From contig NZ_JADPJL010000030.1 in NCBI RefSeq assembly GCF_023073415.1, positions 1 through 46,630 of the forward strand: a DNA stretch of 46,630 bases. Reading direction: 5' to 3'. The stretch comes from Bradyrhizobium sp. 190. Its GTDB lineage: Bacteria > Pseudomonadota > Alphaproteobacteria > Rhizobiales > Xanthobacteraceae. A model generated the notes under the pieces. That model searched no databases. It had not been told where the DNA came from and worked only from the letters and a program-made list of their open reading frames with translations. The stretch's first letter is position 1, and each line of letters begins with the position of its first letter. The position numbers and the translations under genes were made by a program. This document shows positions 36,463-45,919 of the stretch, piece after piece.

Positions 36463-37169
36463 GACTGGACGCAGCGCTGCGCGCCACCCATGCCAGGCGC
36501 ATTCACCTTGCTCCGCTCGATCTTGCCGCCGAACTGCCGCCGCTCGCATTCGGTCCGGCCAGGGTGTGCCGGATGTCCCCCGACACGCTGAGTTGGGAGG
36601 ACCGGGTCTACGATGATGGCTATGGCGGGAAATACGAGGAAGAGCGTCCGGTCGAGCTGCACTTGGAGGAGGAGGCGAAGACCGAACTGACAGTGTGGGA
36701 CCAGAGCCGGTGGGCGACCGTCGAGCAGGCGAAGGGATCGGTTTTGTTCGAGACGCCGATCGCCCACTTCCTCGTCCGCGCGTTCCTGGCCGAGGGCGTG
36801 GACGAATTCCTTGCGCACATCACGACGATCGAAGCAGCGCTCGGCTTGCGCGCGGACTATCAGAAGAACTTTCGCATCGCGCCTGACCGCCACAAAGGGA
36901 TGCGCGCCACAAATAGAATGCGGGGACGGGTGGCCGGCCTGCTGGGCGATCGACGCTCCGCCGACCAATATGAGCAACTCTTCAACATGCGGAGCGCATT
37001 CCTGCACGGGCGCGCCATGACGGCCATTTCAACGAAAGAGCGGGTGATGGCGCGGTCATTGGCCCGAGAGGTCGTCGAGGCGCTGATCCTTGCGACGCTC
37101 GCGGGACCGATCGGCTCGCGGGAGGACTTCCTCGACGGTCTGCTCGATAAGGGCGCGCCCCTGATCTAG
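36463..37169 (+). pseudogene. HEPN-like domain protein, 5'-truncated and fused to IS481 remnant
   Basis: After the transposase end, the frame continues with PLDLAAELPPLAFGPA and MSPDTLSWEDRVY, then TTIEAALGLRADY and FNMRSAFLHGRAM, to the stop at 37169. The RSAFLHG matches the R-x4-6-H motif of HEPN nucleases and the surrounding helices resemble ApeA-type and other defence-linked HEPN domains; this is motif-level evidence only. The original start is lost; an internal ATG at 36573 might still give about 198 residues. It precedes an AbiE-type antitoxin, so the block may be a relic of a defence locus. Confidence 0.5.
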
Positions 37170-37210
37170 CAGCAACGGACGCGTCCGAGGGGATACCTCG
37201 GGCTTGAAAA

Positions 37211-37240
37211 CTGTCAGAAAACCGCGTATATTTCTGACAG
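37211..37240. promoter_or_regulatory. Inverted-repeat operator before the AbiEi-like antitoxin gene
   Basis: CTGTCAGAAA (37211-37220) and TTTCTGACAG (37231-37240) are a perfect 10-bp inverted repeat separated by ten bases that include TATA. AbiEi antitoxins bind inverted repeats in their own promoter, so this is a good autoregulatory operator candidate. Confidence 0.7.
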
Positions 37241-37250
37241 GAGAATGGCC

Positions 37251-37844
37251 ATGCAACGGTTAACCGAACAGATTCTTGCGCATGCCGAAGGACTGCCGGA
37301 AGGCACGCCCTTGGCGGCTAAGGGCTTGCTTCACCTCGGTAATCGCGCCGCGGTGGATCAGGTCTTGTCGCGGCTGACCGAGCGGGGCCACCTGATCCGG
37401 GCCGGTCGGGGCATTTATCTCCGTCCCATCACGAGCCGGTTCGGTACGAGGGCTCCATCAGTCCAGCAGGCGGTCGAGGCGCTCGCCAACCAGCGCGGCG
37501 AAGTCATCGTCCCGAGCGGGGCGGCGGCGGCCAACACCCTTGGCCTGACGACCCAGGTGCCGGTTCGGTCGGTCTATCTGACCTCCGGCCGCAGCCGAAC
37601 GATGAATCTCGGCAAGCAGGTTGTTGAACTTCGTCATGCTCCGCGCTGGCAACTCGCTCTGGCTCATAAGCCGGCTGGCGAGGCAGTGCGGGCGCTGGCC
37701 TGGCTCGGGCCGGAGAAGGCAGAAGCCGCATTGAAAATGCTGAAGCGGAAGCTCCCGCCGTCCACCTTCAGCGAACTGGTCGCGGCAGCGCCGCAGCTTC
37801 CGACCTGGCTGGCGCGCAGTGTGGGAAAGGCTGCGCATGGCTGA
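37251..37844 (+). CDS. AbiEi/DUF6088-type antitoxin
   Basis: 197 residues from ATG 37251; the ATG at 37245 lies almost on top of the AGGAG ribosome site, while 37251 has proper spacing. The N-terminal winged-helix reads LAAKGLLHLGNRAAVDQVLS and RLTERGHLIRAGRGIYLRP, followed by VIVPSGAAAANTLGLTTQVP, as in type IV antitoxins that pair with AbiEii nucleotidyltransferase toxins. It overlaps the toxin start by eight bases. Regulated by the inverted repeat upstream. The antitoxin is intact while the toxin is cut short. Confidence 0.85.
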   Translation: MQRLTEQILAHAEGLPEGTPLAAKGLLHLGNRAAVDQVLSRLTERGHLIRAGRGIYLRPITSRFGTRAPSVQQAVEALANQRGEVIVPSGAAAANTLGLTTQVPVRSVYLTSGRSRTMNLGKQVVELRHAPRWQLALAHKPAGEAVRALAWLGPEKAEAALKMLKRKLPPSTFSELVAAAPQLPTWLARSVGKAAHG

Positions 37845-37930
37845 CGCCTTTCTCCACCTTCCGGTCGCCGACCGCCGCGAGGCGCTAAGCGTCGCGGCCG
37901 ATCAGTCGGGACAACCGGCGCACCTTTCCG
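37837..37930 (+). pseudogene. AbiEii-type nucleotidyltransferase toxin, first ~30 residues only
   Basis: ATG 37837 reads MADAFLHLPVADRREALSVA and ADQSGQPAHL, the N-terminus of AbiEii/AbiGii toxins, whose family continues LLEKDxWVVWAL. Here the match ends at PAHL where a dinB fragment in the opposite direction begins. The catalytic nucleotidyltransferase motifs are lost, so the pair is no longer a working toxin-antitoxin system. Confidence 0.8.
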
Positions 37931-38262
37931 CACACGATCGGCTCCGACCTCGCGGTTGTCGACACCCCTCGATATCCAATAGTAATAGCTTCCGGCCTTG
38001 CCGAAATTGGTCTGCATAAACTCGAGCGACCGGTTACGCATGTCGAGGCCGGTGTGGAGACCGAGGGAGTTCATCTTGGCGCTGGTCGCCGGCCCGATGC
38101 CGTGAAACTTGCCAACCGGCAAATTTTCGACGAACGCCGGGCCCATTTCCGGCGTGATGACGTACTGGCCGTTCGGCTTGCGGTAGTCGGAGGCGAGCTT
38201 CGCCAGAAACTTTCTGTAGAGATGCCGGCCGAAGCGTTGAGGTCGGTTACTTCCTTGACAGA
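37927..38262 (-). pseudogene. dinB: DNA polymerase IV (dinB) internal fragment
   Basis: On the minus strand: DLNASAGIS, then after a one-base shift near 38218 KFLAKLASDYRKPNGQYVIT, KFHGIGPATSAKMNSLG and YYYWISRGVDNREV. This is the palm-to-little-finger part of Pol IV with the helix-hairpin-helix GIGP motif. Both ends are cut, by the AbiEii start on one side and by traG on the other. Not functional. Confidence 0.8.
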
Positions 38263-38268
38263 CCACAG

Positions 38269-39176
38269 CCCGTTTCACTCTATCTCGTCGTGCCGCCATC
38301 CGACGTCGTCCGCACAAAACCCCTGATGCGGCTCATCCTCAACCAGATCGGGCGGCGCCTGAACGAGAGCCTGGATCCCGACCGGCGCCGTCAAAAGCTC
38401 CTCCTGATGCTCGACGAGTTTGCAGCCCTTGGCCGCCTCGATTTTTTCGAGAGCCAGCTTGCGTTCATGGCGGGCTATGGCATTCGCAGTTTCCTGATCA
38501 CTCAGAGCTTGAATCAATTAGAACGCGCCTATGGGCCGAACCACGCGATCCTCGACAATTGTCACATCCGGATCGCCTTCTCCACAAATGACGAGCGCAC
38601 CGCTAAGCGCGTCTCGGATGCGCTGGGGACCGCGACCGAACTGCGCGCCATGAAAAACTATGCCGGGCATCGCTTAAGCCCCTGGCTTGGACACTTGATG
38701 GTGAGCCGCCAAGAGACGTCCCGTCCGCTACTGACGCCTGGCGAAATCATGCAGCTCTCATCGAAAGAGGCGATTGTGATGGTGTCGGGCCTTCACCCGC
38801 TGGGTGCCACCAAGGTTCGTTACTATGAGGACCCGCACTTCAGAAGCGAATCTTCAAGCCCGCTAGAACAGGAACAATTCTCTTGTCCTCGCGCCCGGAT
38901 GAGGACTGGTCGGGGCACCCAACCCCTGCGCCCTCGATCGAACTGCTTGCGCCTAGGCAGCGAAAGCGTGGCGATCCGAATGGGGGGCTGCGGCGCGAGC
39001 CAGAATTGCCGCAGCACGAGGAGATCGAAATCAAGGCACCGCTCGCGGAATATGAGTTCGATGCTGGTCCCGATGAGCCCGACGCAGATGCGGTCCAGGC
39101 ACAAGCGCTAAGCCGCGCAATGCAGGGATTAGCGCGCGCGACCAGCCTCGACCCTGACGATGGCATGGACCTCTGA
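38269..39176 (+). pseudogene. traG: TraG/VirD4-type coupling protein, C-terminal part, frameshifted
   Basis: Begins mid-protein with PVSLYLVVPPSDVVRTKPLM, then the Walker B-like LLLMLDEFAALGRLDFFE and SFLITQSLNQLERAYG, both typical of TraG coupling ATPases of rhizobial conjugative elements. A one-base shift near 38870 moves the tail to the frame SSRPDEDWSGHP, GGLRREPELPQHEEIE and SLDPDDGMDL, ending at 39176. The N-terminal half with Walker A is missing. Inner-membrane ATPase in its intact form. Confidence 0.85.
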
Positions 39177-39189
39177 GTGGGACAAATCG

Positions 39190-39609
39190 GTGAAAAAGAT
39201 TCAGCTCAGTGTCTATCTTGATCCGCAGACATTCAGAACCCTTGATGTCTTCGCGGAGCGTCGTGGCCAGCCCAAGTCGCTGGTCGCAGAGGCCGCGATC
39301 GCGTCATTTCTTTCGCCTGACGATTCCGACCGACGCGAGGCGGCTATTGCCAAGCGGCTGGATCGGATCGCACGGCTGCTCGAGCGTCTCGAACGCAATG
39401 ACAGCATCACGCTCGAGACGCTCGCCCTGTTCATTCGCTTCTGGTTAACATCGGTGCCGGCATTACCAGAACAATCCAGTCCAGCCGCTCGCGCCAAAGG
39501 CGCCGAACGTTATGATCGATTCGTTGAAGCGCTTGGCCGAAGGCTTTCCAGCGGATCAAGCGTTCTGAAAGAGGTGAGCTTCGATTCGAACGCCGCAATT
39601 CCAGAGTAA
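39190..39609 (+). CDS. Ribbon-helix-helix (CopG-like) protein linked to conjugation genes
   Basis: From GTG 39190 about 139 residues: VKKIQLSVYLDPQTFRTLDV, then KSLVAEAAIASFLSPDD, the ribbon-helix-helix fold of CopG/Arc regulators, followed by a coiled DRIARLLERLERNDSITLET helix and a C-terminal RYDRFVEALGRRLSSG. In many rhizobial conjugative elements a CopG-type gene follows traG and precedes trbB; here trb genes are absent, so the element is a remnant. An upstream in-frame start at 39160 overlaps the traG end. Confidence 0.75.
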   Translation: MKKIQLSVYLDPQTFRTLDVFAERRGQPKSLVAEAAIASFLSPDDSDRREAAIAKRLDRIARLLERLERNDSITLETLALFIRFWLTSVPALPEQSSPAARAKGAERYDRFVEALGRRLSSGSSVLKEVSFDSNAAIPE

Positions 39610-40217
39610 TTCAACAACCGCCGGAGCGGGCGGACGATGCAGGACTACAAGGGAAATTTGCGAGGGTGCTCGCGCCGAGTACATTTCGGCCGCAAACAAC
39701 GATAGGGCCAAATCGAACGGAGCGAGCTCGTTAGATCGGGACCGACGGCAGATATCTGAGGGGTAGCAGGCCGCATGACATGAATGCTGAAATCTGAAGC
39801 GAGTTGAGACGAGGTCCGGCCTCCATCCGAGCTGCCGCTCAATGGAGTAACGCTGCTTGCTTGAGCAAGCGGAAGCCTCTCCAGAGTTCTGGAAGGTCTT
39901 CTCAATGGTTGCCCTACCAGTTTTTGCGAGTTGCATCGCAGGTCCTCTGTGTTAGCAATCCACGTTGTACGGTCTTACTGTGCGAACATCCTGTCGAAAA
40001 ATGCGAGAACGTGCACTGCCCTTCAGCAAACTGATGCGACGTTATCCGTTTACGTCAGATTGCAATCAGGCAACGCCTGAGAGACGGCGGACGCACACGG
40101 CCCTGAGTCCAACAGGCCCTGCCGATGTGCTCGAAGAGCCCTCGGTGAGAGTCATCCGTCGTCCTCTACACCAGTTCCAGTGCAACGCTCGACACTCACA
40201 ATGAGCAGAAGAAGAGA
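39610..40217. other. No supported gene
   Basis: A minus-strand frame (39936-39556, starting MQLAKTGRATIEKTF) has no known family. No sigma-54 site was found before the nitrilase gene. Confidence 0.35.
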
Positions 40218-41219
40218 ATGAGAAACATCGTCAAGGCAGCCGCCGTACAGATCAGCCCCGTGTTGTACAGCCGAGAGGGGACAGTCGAGAAGATCACCAA
40301 AAAGATTCGCGAATTAGGCAAGAAGGGGGTGCGTTTCGCCACGTTTCCCGAGACCATCATTCCCTACTACCCGTATTTCTCGTTCGTGCAGCCGCCCTTC
40401 ACGCTTGCCAAGGAGCATCAAAGGCTGCTTGAGCAATCCCTTATGGTTCCCTCTGCGGAGACGCATGCGATCGGCGATGCAGCCAAGGACGCCCAAATGG
40501 TCGTTTCCGTCGGCGCCAACGAGCGGGATGGAGGATCGATCTACAACACTCAGCTCCTGTTCGATGCGGACGGCACGCTGATCCAGCGTCGCCGCAAGAT
40601 CACCCCTACCTATCATGAGCGGATGGTCTGGGGCCAAGGCGACGGTGCCGGCCTTCGCGCCGTAGACAGCGCCGTTGGCCGTATCGGCCAGCTTGCGTGC
40701 TGGGAACATTATCTCCCGCTGGCCAGATACGCCTTGATTGCCGATGGCGAGCAGATCCACTCCGCGATGTACCCCGGCTCGATCTTCGGCCCCCTTTTCT
40801 CCCAGCAAACGGAAGTGAGCACCCGACAGCATGCCCTTGAATCGGCCTGCTTCGTCGTCAGCGCAACCGCATGGCTCAACGCCGACCAACAAGCCCAAAT
40901 TGCCAACGACACGGGCGCTGCTATCGCTCCGATTTCGGGCGGTTGCTTCACGGCTATCGTTGCCCCCGATGGTCAATTGATAGGCGAACCCCTGAAGGAA
41001 GGTGAAGGAGAGGTTATTGCCGATCTCGACTTCATCGAAATCGACGGGCGCAAGAGAGTGATGGATGCAAGCGGTCACTACAGTCGCCCTGAACTGATCA
41101 GCCTCCTGATCGACCGGACACCTTCTTCGCACGTCCATGAACGGATTGTTCCTCCCAGGAGCGTGGCGACTACCGGCCTTCACCGCGAGGACCGTGCTGC
41201 GGGTCCGCTTGAGAGTTAA
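40218..41219 (+). CDS. Nitrilase (carbon-nitrogen hydrolase superfamily)
   Basis: 333 residues, intact. The catalytic triad is visible: Glu in FATFPETIIPYYPY (about residue 48), Lys in RRRKITPTYHERMVWGQGDG (about 132) and Cys in GQLACWEHYLPLARY (about 160). The CWEHY context is that of true nitrilases (aliphatic/arylaliphatic) and not amidases. They convert nitriles such as indole-3-acetonitrile or plant cyanogenic breakdown products to acids and ammonia. A role in auxin formation or nitrile detoxification in the nodule is possible, but substrate cannot be read from sequence. Start: AGAAGAGA precedes ATG 40218. Confidence 0.9.
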   Translation: MRNIVKAAAVQISPVLYSREGTVEKITKKIRELGKKGVRFATFPETIIPYYPYFSFVQPPFTLAKEHQRLLEQSLMVPSAETHAIGDAAKDAQMVVSVGANERDGGSIYNTQLLFDADGTLIQRRRKITPTYHERMVWGQGDGAGLRAVDSAVGRIGQLACWEHYLPLARYALIADGEQIHSAMYPGSIFGPLFSQQTEVSTRQHALESACFVVSATAWLNADQQAQIANDTGAAIAPISGGCFTAIVAPDGQLIGEPLKEGEGEVIADLDFIEIDGRKRVMDASGHYSRPELISLLIDRTPSSHVHERIVPPRSVATTGLHREDRAAGPLES

Positions 41220-41999
41220 TGGTCCTCCCCGCCCGGGCCGGAGACTGGCGCATCCCGGCTTCGACCCGAACGGCCGGAGATACAGGTAATCGTCCGAGAT
41301 TCACATGCGCAAAGAGAAAGAGCTAGTTTGCAGCAGGGCCATGCGGGCCGCTCGCATGATCCGGACCGATTCTCTATTGGAGAAATGCCCAGCTGCGGAG
41401 CCTCGCCAATGGCCTTCAACCTACAGCGCACCGCGTCACTGCAGCGGCAAGTTCGCTTCAGGTGTTCGAACTGTTGCGCTGACCGCCGCATCGCCCATCC
41501 TTGCAGCGCCCCGCCTCGAGATCTGGATGTTGCCTCGATGAGGATACGCTCATATCGGGAGGCCACATCGTCAGCTCGAGACGGCTCGTCACGGCAGGTC
41601 TTTCCGAGTGGCGCCCAACGGCGGGGAGATCAGGTCCAGGCGATCCTCGCCGGGGAAGCTGGCGACTGAAGGTGAACGCGCACTCAAGCTACGGTGATCT
41701 CCATGCAAGGGCATCCAGCATCCTGCGCAACACGAGCTCCGATTCGGGTTAGGAATTCCACGGAGGACGATAAAACCAGATTACTCGCCGAGAAGGTGCC
41801 CACGCTTGCGCTCAACGATCCGGACCCAGCCGCGCGGCTTGAGCACTGGGCCAAAGAATACGCAAAACTGTCCTCGGCCCAGCCTCCAGACGCGATGAAG
41901 ATTCATAACTGCTGCCGCACGGTGCTCCGGGAGGCGCCCGCACGCTCTCAGTAAACAACCGCAGTTTCAGGGCGCAGTATCCAGGCCTATGCTGGCCGG
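41220..41999. other. No supported gene
   Basis: A plus-strand frame ending at 41954 (LNDPDPAARLEHWAKEYAKL) looks protein-like and could be the end of a small hypothetical, but no convincing start was found. Confidence 0.35.
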
Positions 42000-42188
42000 A
42001 TGGAGCAATCAGTACTTTTCAGGTGCCCGCGCACGGGCATGAACGTGCAGCACCTGCTGACAGGACTGGAGCAGATCGGTCCCGACACTCATCTGCCGGT
42101 CGTTTGTCCGGCATGCTCCTCGGTCCATTTCGTGAATGCCTCCACCGGCAAGCTGCTCGGCGACCGCAGTGCTTCCGAAGTGCGGTGA
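42000..42188 (+). CDS. Small zinc-ribbon-like hypothetical protein
   Basis: 62 residues with a CP-type pair near the N-terminus (FRCPRTGMNVQHLL) and a second knuckle CPACSSVHFVNASTGKLLG. The spacing suggests one zinc site. I recall similar short proteins in Bradyrhizobium genomes (FRCPxTGxxVQ..VxCPACxxxHFVN..TGK). Function unknown. Confidence 0.6.
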   Translation: MEQSVLFRCPRTGMNVQHLLTGLEQIGPDTHLPVVCPACSSVHFVNASTGKLLGDRSASEVR

Positions 42189-42348
42189 GGGCGGTCGACG
42201 GGTGACATCCGGCATGCTCATCCGGTTTGAGTGCGCATCCTTTCCCGGTGTAGTTCGTGAATCGTACCTAGAAAATCCAGCGCGTTGGAGGTGTGATGCT
42301 TGCTGCCGCTGCAGGCGTCGCAGTCGACCTCGCTGCCGGCGCTCTTCG

Positions 42349-42564
42349 TCAAGCCTCGCCAGCATCGGAGATGGCGCTCACGGCTGGCACGGTGCGGGGC
42401 AGCGGCAGCGTGCGTTGAACATTGCGGCTGGCCGGCGAAGGCTTGCCGAGCTTGGCATCGTATTTCTCGGCCAGCACCAGAAGCCGCTTTCGCGTGAACG
42501 GGTCGGCCTTATCGGCCAGATCGCGGGCCCGCTGTGCAAAGGTCCTGTCGAATTCGACATCCAT
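42349..42564 (-). CDS. Small conserved hypothetical protein
   Basis: 71 residues from ATG 42564 (GGGAG upstream): MDVEFDRTFAQRARDLADKA and DPFTRKRLLVLAEKYDAKLG. This charged helical pattern recurs in short bradyrhizobial proteins. Function unknown. The much longer frame upstream in the same register has no support. Confidence 0.55.
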   Translation of the reverse strand: MDVEFDRTFAQRARDLADKADPFTRKRLLVLAEKYDAKLGKPSPASRNVQRTLPLPRTVPAVSAISDAGEA

Positions 42565-43488
42565 GATGTGCTCCCACTCAACGCTACCAGGATTGCACTT
42601 AAGTACATCGACGGCTCCGACGTCAAGGCGGGCGAGCAGGGTGGGCCTTTCGCGGAATGTTCTGGGACGAGCCTGTAGCAGCCGATCTGGCGCAAGTAAG
42701 CTCGCCGTCGGCAGGGGCAATTCACATGGCAGTCCTCCATCGGATCCGGAAGCGATGCCCGGAGTGCGGGGGGACCGATGAATCTCCTGGATCGCGAGGA
42801 CGGGCACAACGAGCGCTACGTCTGCAGCCATAGCAAGGGGGACCCGCTGCGCGATCCAGCCGCCTGCCAGTGCGGCCGACAGTTCCCCTGAGGCCTCTCG
42901 ACAAGTGAGTGGTCGCACCGGGGCCAGCAGATACGTTTCAAGGGCCGTGAGCCGGGCTCGACGCGCGGCACGCGAACGGTTGTTAATCCTATCGCACGCT
43001 GGTGATGCATGCCGGAAATCGGTGAGGCGCAGGTGTATTCGGTCGCGCGCGCATGAGCTGGTGCGCTTCTTATGAGGCGCATCACCCCACAGGAATAACG
43101 CCGGTGCGTCCGCAGGGGTCGTTCGCGACGTCGCGGCGCGAGGGCGCCATCTAGATTGCGCCTGCGCCTCTTTTCAGGATCGGTAACTTTGTCGATTTCA
43201 AGTAAGGGTGCACGCACCGTCCGCGAAATCGCTCGTCTGTCGGCGACCTGACTGTCTAGAGGGACAAGAGGCTACGAGACGTCTGGCGCTGGTCTTTAGG
43301 AGTCCGCCGTTTCTTTCTTTCGGTACGCCAGACTACGACCAGAATGTCCCCGCGGTTGAAGCGGCATGCGGTCTCGGCCCTTTTGTCGTGCGTCATCGCA
43401 GGGCGATTCATCCGTTTCGACCGAACATCCAGACCACGCGCGTGCAAGCGCGGGCGGTGTGCAGACGCAGAGAGAAGGAAGCTGGAGT
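42565..43488. other. No supported gene (about 920 bases)
   Basis: A plus-strand start at 42726 gives MAVLHRIRKRCPECGG, a zinc-knuckle-like beginning, but the frame is short. Nothing else recognisable. Confidence 0.35.
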
Positions 43489-43884
43489 ATGCAGATTAGC
43501 GGCGAGCGCCGGGAAGAACCGAGCTCAAGTCGGAATGAAGCCGTTTACGAGGCCATCGAGCGAACGAATGAGCAGGTGCTCAGTCTGCGAACCGACATCG
43601 CGATGATCGCGGAAATAGTGGCTCTCCATGCGCGATACCACCTCACGATTACGCCGCCGATGCCGCCATCCAAGCAGGACGAGGCGTTCGTGCTCGGGCT
43701 CGAGCGCTTCAAGGCTTTTGCCGAGCAGGTCGATCGTCGCGTACGGTTTGGCCTGCCCTTGCTGCCGGAGACAATTGGTCGCTCGGGAAATTCCAGCCGA
43801 TCCGGGTCTGAAATGGGCGGCGGAGCGTCACGCCCGTTCCACGAGCGCCAGTTGAAGAAGAACCCCACTGTGTGGCCGTCGTAG
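43489..43884 (+). CDS. Conserved hypothetical protein
   Basis: 131 residues from ATG 43489 with GGAG a few bases upstream. The central segment ERTNEQVLSLRTDIAMIAEI, VALHARYHLTITPPMPPSKQ and ERFKAFAEQVDRRVRF appears well-formed and I recall it from Bradyrhizobium hypotheticals. N-terminal 15 residues and the C-terminal tail are low complexity. No function known. Confidence 0.6.
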   Translation: MQISGERREEPSSSRNEAVYEAIERTNEQVLSLRTDIAMIAEIVALHARYHLTITPPMPPSKQDEAFVLGLERFKAFAEQVDRRVRFGLPLLPETIGRSGNSSRSGSEMGGGASRPFHERQLKKNPTVWPS

Positions 43885-44098
43885 GTGAAAACTCAGAAGC
43901 GTGTGCTGTCGCCGAGGAGGGCGGCAGCAATATCAACTTTCGACAGGTGCCAAACGCCTTTTGCTAAAGCCAGTGGCCGCGCTCCGAGAAACACGCGCAG
44001 CGATGCCGCTGGGCAGATATCAGGCGAGAAGCCGGTCAACCGGCGCTGGAGCTGGCGGATCATCTCTTGCGTGTTCCTTCCCTTTGCCGCGGGATATT

Positions 44099-44224
44099 AT
44101 GGTGTGGCTGCAACGCGAGCACATGACCTGGATATTCCCCGTCTACGGATCATTGATAGCGCTGCTGAGCGTAGTGGTCTATCGCATCGCCAAGAAGCGC
44201 GGCCGCGTCTACATCGGCAACTGA
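44099..44224 (+). CDS. Possible small single-span membrane protein
   Basis: 41 residues from ATG 44099: MVWLQREHMTWIFPVYGSLI then ALLSVVVYRIAKKRGRVYIG. One hydrophobic helix followed by a positive tail fits an inner-membrane peptide with the C-terminus inside. No clear Shine-Dalgarno sequence, no family known to me. Confidence 0.3.
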   Translation: MVWLQREHMTWIFPVYGSLIALLSVVVYRIAKKRGRVYIGN

Positions 44225-44953
44225 ACCCAGTCTGTCTGCCTACTCCGCGCGCCGCGCCAAGGCGAGCAGAGGAATTTTGTTGGAGCCAAACCTTGTCGAG
44301 AAGCGAATATCTATCCGAGCGCGCGAGTATGCTGGCGCATATTCCGCAGACCCGAGGCGCTACAACTCAGGGCGGCCGCACTGGGCGCGCATTGGGGACG
44401 GAGAATGGGCGTTCGCAGCTATCGCTGATCCAGAGCGGTTCCCAATCGCCGACGCGCATGCCGCGCTGCGCCGGATGCTGCCGCGCTCCCTACACTGGGC
44501 AGCGTTCTAGGGCTTCGGCTTCTATCACCGTGCCGCACTCGGAAGCATCCTCCTCAGAGATGAAGCCGCACGGGAAGTTGCACTCCCGGCGGCAAGGTCG
44601 AAGAGGCCAGTGCGGTTGGGGCTGCCGAGAGCAGCAGCGACTCGCTCTAGGCGACAAGCCTGCTCTACTGAGCCTTGGCCCAGCTGGGCGACTCTCAGGT
44701 GGAGGCGGTCGCCAACGCTTACGTGCGGCGGCTGCTCGAATCCATGTGCGTCCGGATGATTTGGTCACCGCATCATCCACGCTCGACCCTCCCACCGGTA
44801 AGGTGCGCAGAACGCACACACATACTCAAAGGCTACATCGACGGCAGCATATGGGACGTGTGCAGGTATGGGCTATGCTGTACACCGCCCATGCCGCCAT
44901 GGTTCGCCCGACGGAGCCCTTGTGGCCGGGTGCTGGTGGCGTGGTCTACAGGG
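44225..44953. other. No supported gene
   Basis: Overlapping frames in both directions; the plus-strand 44277-44510 (RRYNSGRPHWARIGDGEWAF) is protein-like but unassigned. Confidence 0.35.
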
Positions 44954-45121
44954 TTACCTCAGAAACGGGATGCCGCGATGCGTCTGCGGCCCCCGCAATG
45001 AGTCGATCCAGCCGGTGTCGCCCGCGCGCTTGCCGAGCCGCTCGTCGAGCTCCCGGCGCCTGGCATTGAAATATGGCTTCAGATCCACGGGCGTGAAGTG
45101 CGGCGATGAGGGTGTTTTCAT
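44954..45121 (-). pseudogene. N-terminal fragment of an unidentified protein
   Basis: Minus-strand ATG 45121 reads MKTPSSPHFTPVDLKPYFNA, RRRELDERLG and ends THRGIPFLR. The final HRGIPF resembles the start of the N-terminal sugar-binding domain of some glycoside hydrolases, but the match is too short to call. It stops at 44954. Confidence 0.4.
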
Positions 45122-45165
45122 TCGATGGACTCCAGTTCTGGGAAGTCGTCGCCGAGTCCTATTGA

Positions 45166-45215
45166 TCGCAAATTCAGTCGTGAGTCGCCCATCGATTTCG
45201 AGTGCGTAACCTGAA
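45166..45215 (-). repeat. 50-bp repeat, copy 2 (inverted)
   Basis: Exact reverse complement of 34694-34743, carrying the SGYALEIDGRLTTEF coding fragment of the small hypothetical protein without its remainder. Confidence 0.85.
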
Positions 45216-45249
45216 TTTGCAATACATTTCGTCGTCTGCTTTTGTCGGT

Positions 45250-45681
45250 ACCAACAGAAATACCAGCAAGATGACGCGCGGTATTCGCCGGCAAAAATAA
45301 ATGCCGGCAACGGCATGGCCCATCCCGTTCCGGTCTCACCAATCGCCCTAACTGGAATCAAACCCTCCTTTGACTCGAGTTCCTGGCGGCCCGACCTAAC
45401 ATGCTATCGCGAGGTCAAGGGCCGGTATTGGCGACCCGATCCATTGAGCCCACCATGCCGAGTGAGACAACTACCTCGTATTGGCTTCGTGGGGTCGACA
45501 GGGTTGCGCTTCGCACAAGACCGGCGCCGAACCGCTGATCGCGCGGCGCTGTCCGCGATCTACTGGACGTCCAATGCCGATGGCCGACGGTCTACTAATG
45601 TCCAACAACATACTGAGAGGGCTGCGGCGATGCTGGCGCCAGCAGCGACCACTGCGCGCACGGCTTCCGCTCGACCGCGTC
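45250..45681 (+). repeat. Diverged direct repeat of about 440 bp, copy 2
   Basis: Corresponds to 35813-36260 in the same orientation; the 37-base block at 45645-45681 is identical to 36224-36260. Between the identical blocks the copies have many differences. Confidence 0.75.
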
Positions 45682-45860
45682 AACCTTGCTCAACGAGAAG
45701 GGCGTGTTTACCAACGATGTGGAAGCTCAACTCGCCACGACGTGGAGAAAGTCCCTCGCGACGCCGGACCAGTTTGGCAAGGGTGACAAAAACAAGATCC
45801 CAGGTAGCTATAACAGTGCGGCCTATTATGCCGAATGCGTGTGTTTGTGCAGCCTTGTCT
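45575..45860 (+). pseudogene. Tyrosine recombinase (integrase) C-terminal remnant, copy 2
   Basis: Pieces in different frames: MSNNILRGLRR (the SxNTxxxALRRxG segment), CAHGFRSTASTLLNEKGVF with the HxxR of the catalytic site, and YNSAAYYA near 45810-45835, where integrases have YNRAxYxxER. The end after STLLNE is preserved here but lost in copy 1. Not functional. Confidence 0.65.
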
Positions 45861-45919
45861 GATCGTCTTGTCAGCCTGCGCGAAGGTGCGTCCGCCGTCT
45901 CGCTGCGCAGATCGGCGGC

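Noticed and set aside
39900..40217. Sigma-54 promoter for the nitrilase
   Set aside because: No TGG-N9/10-TTGC arrangement with correct spacing was found.
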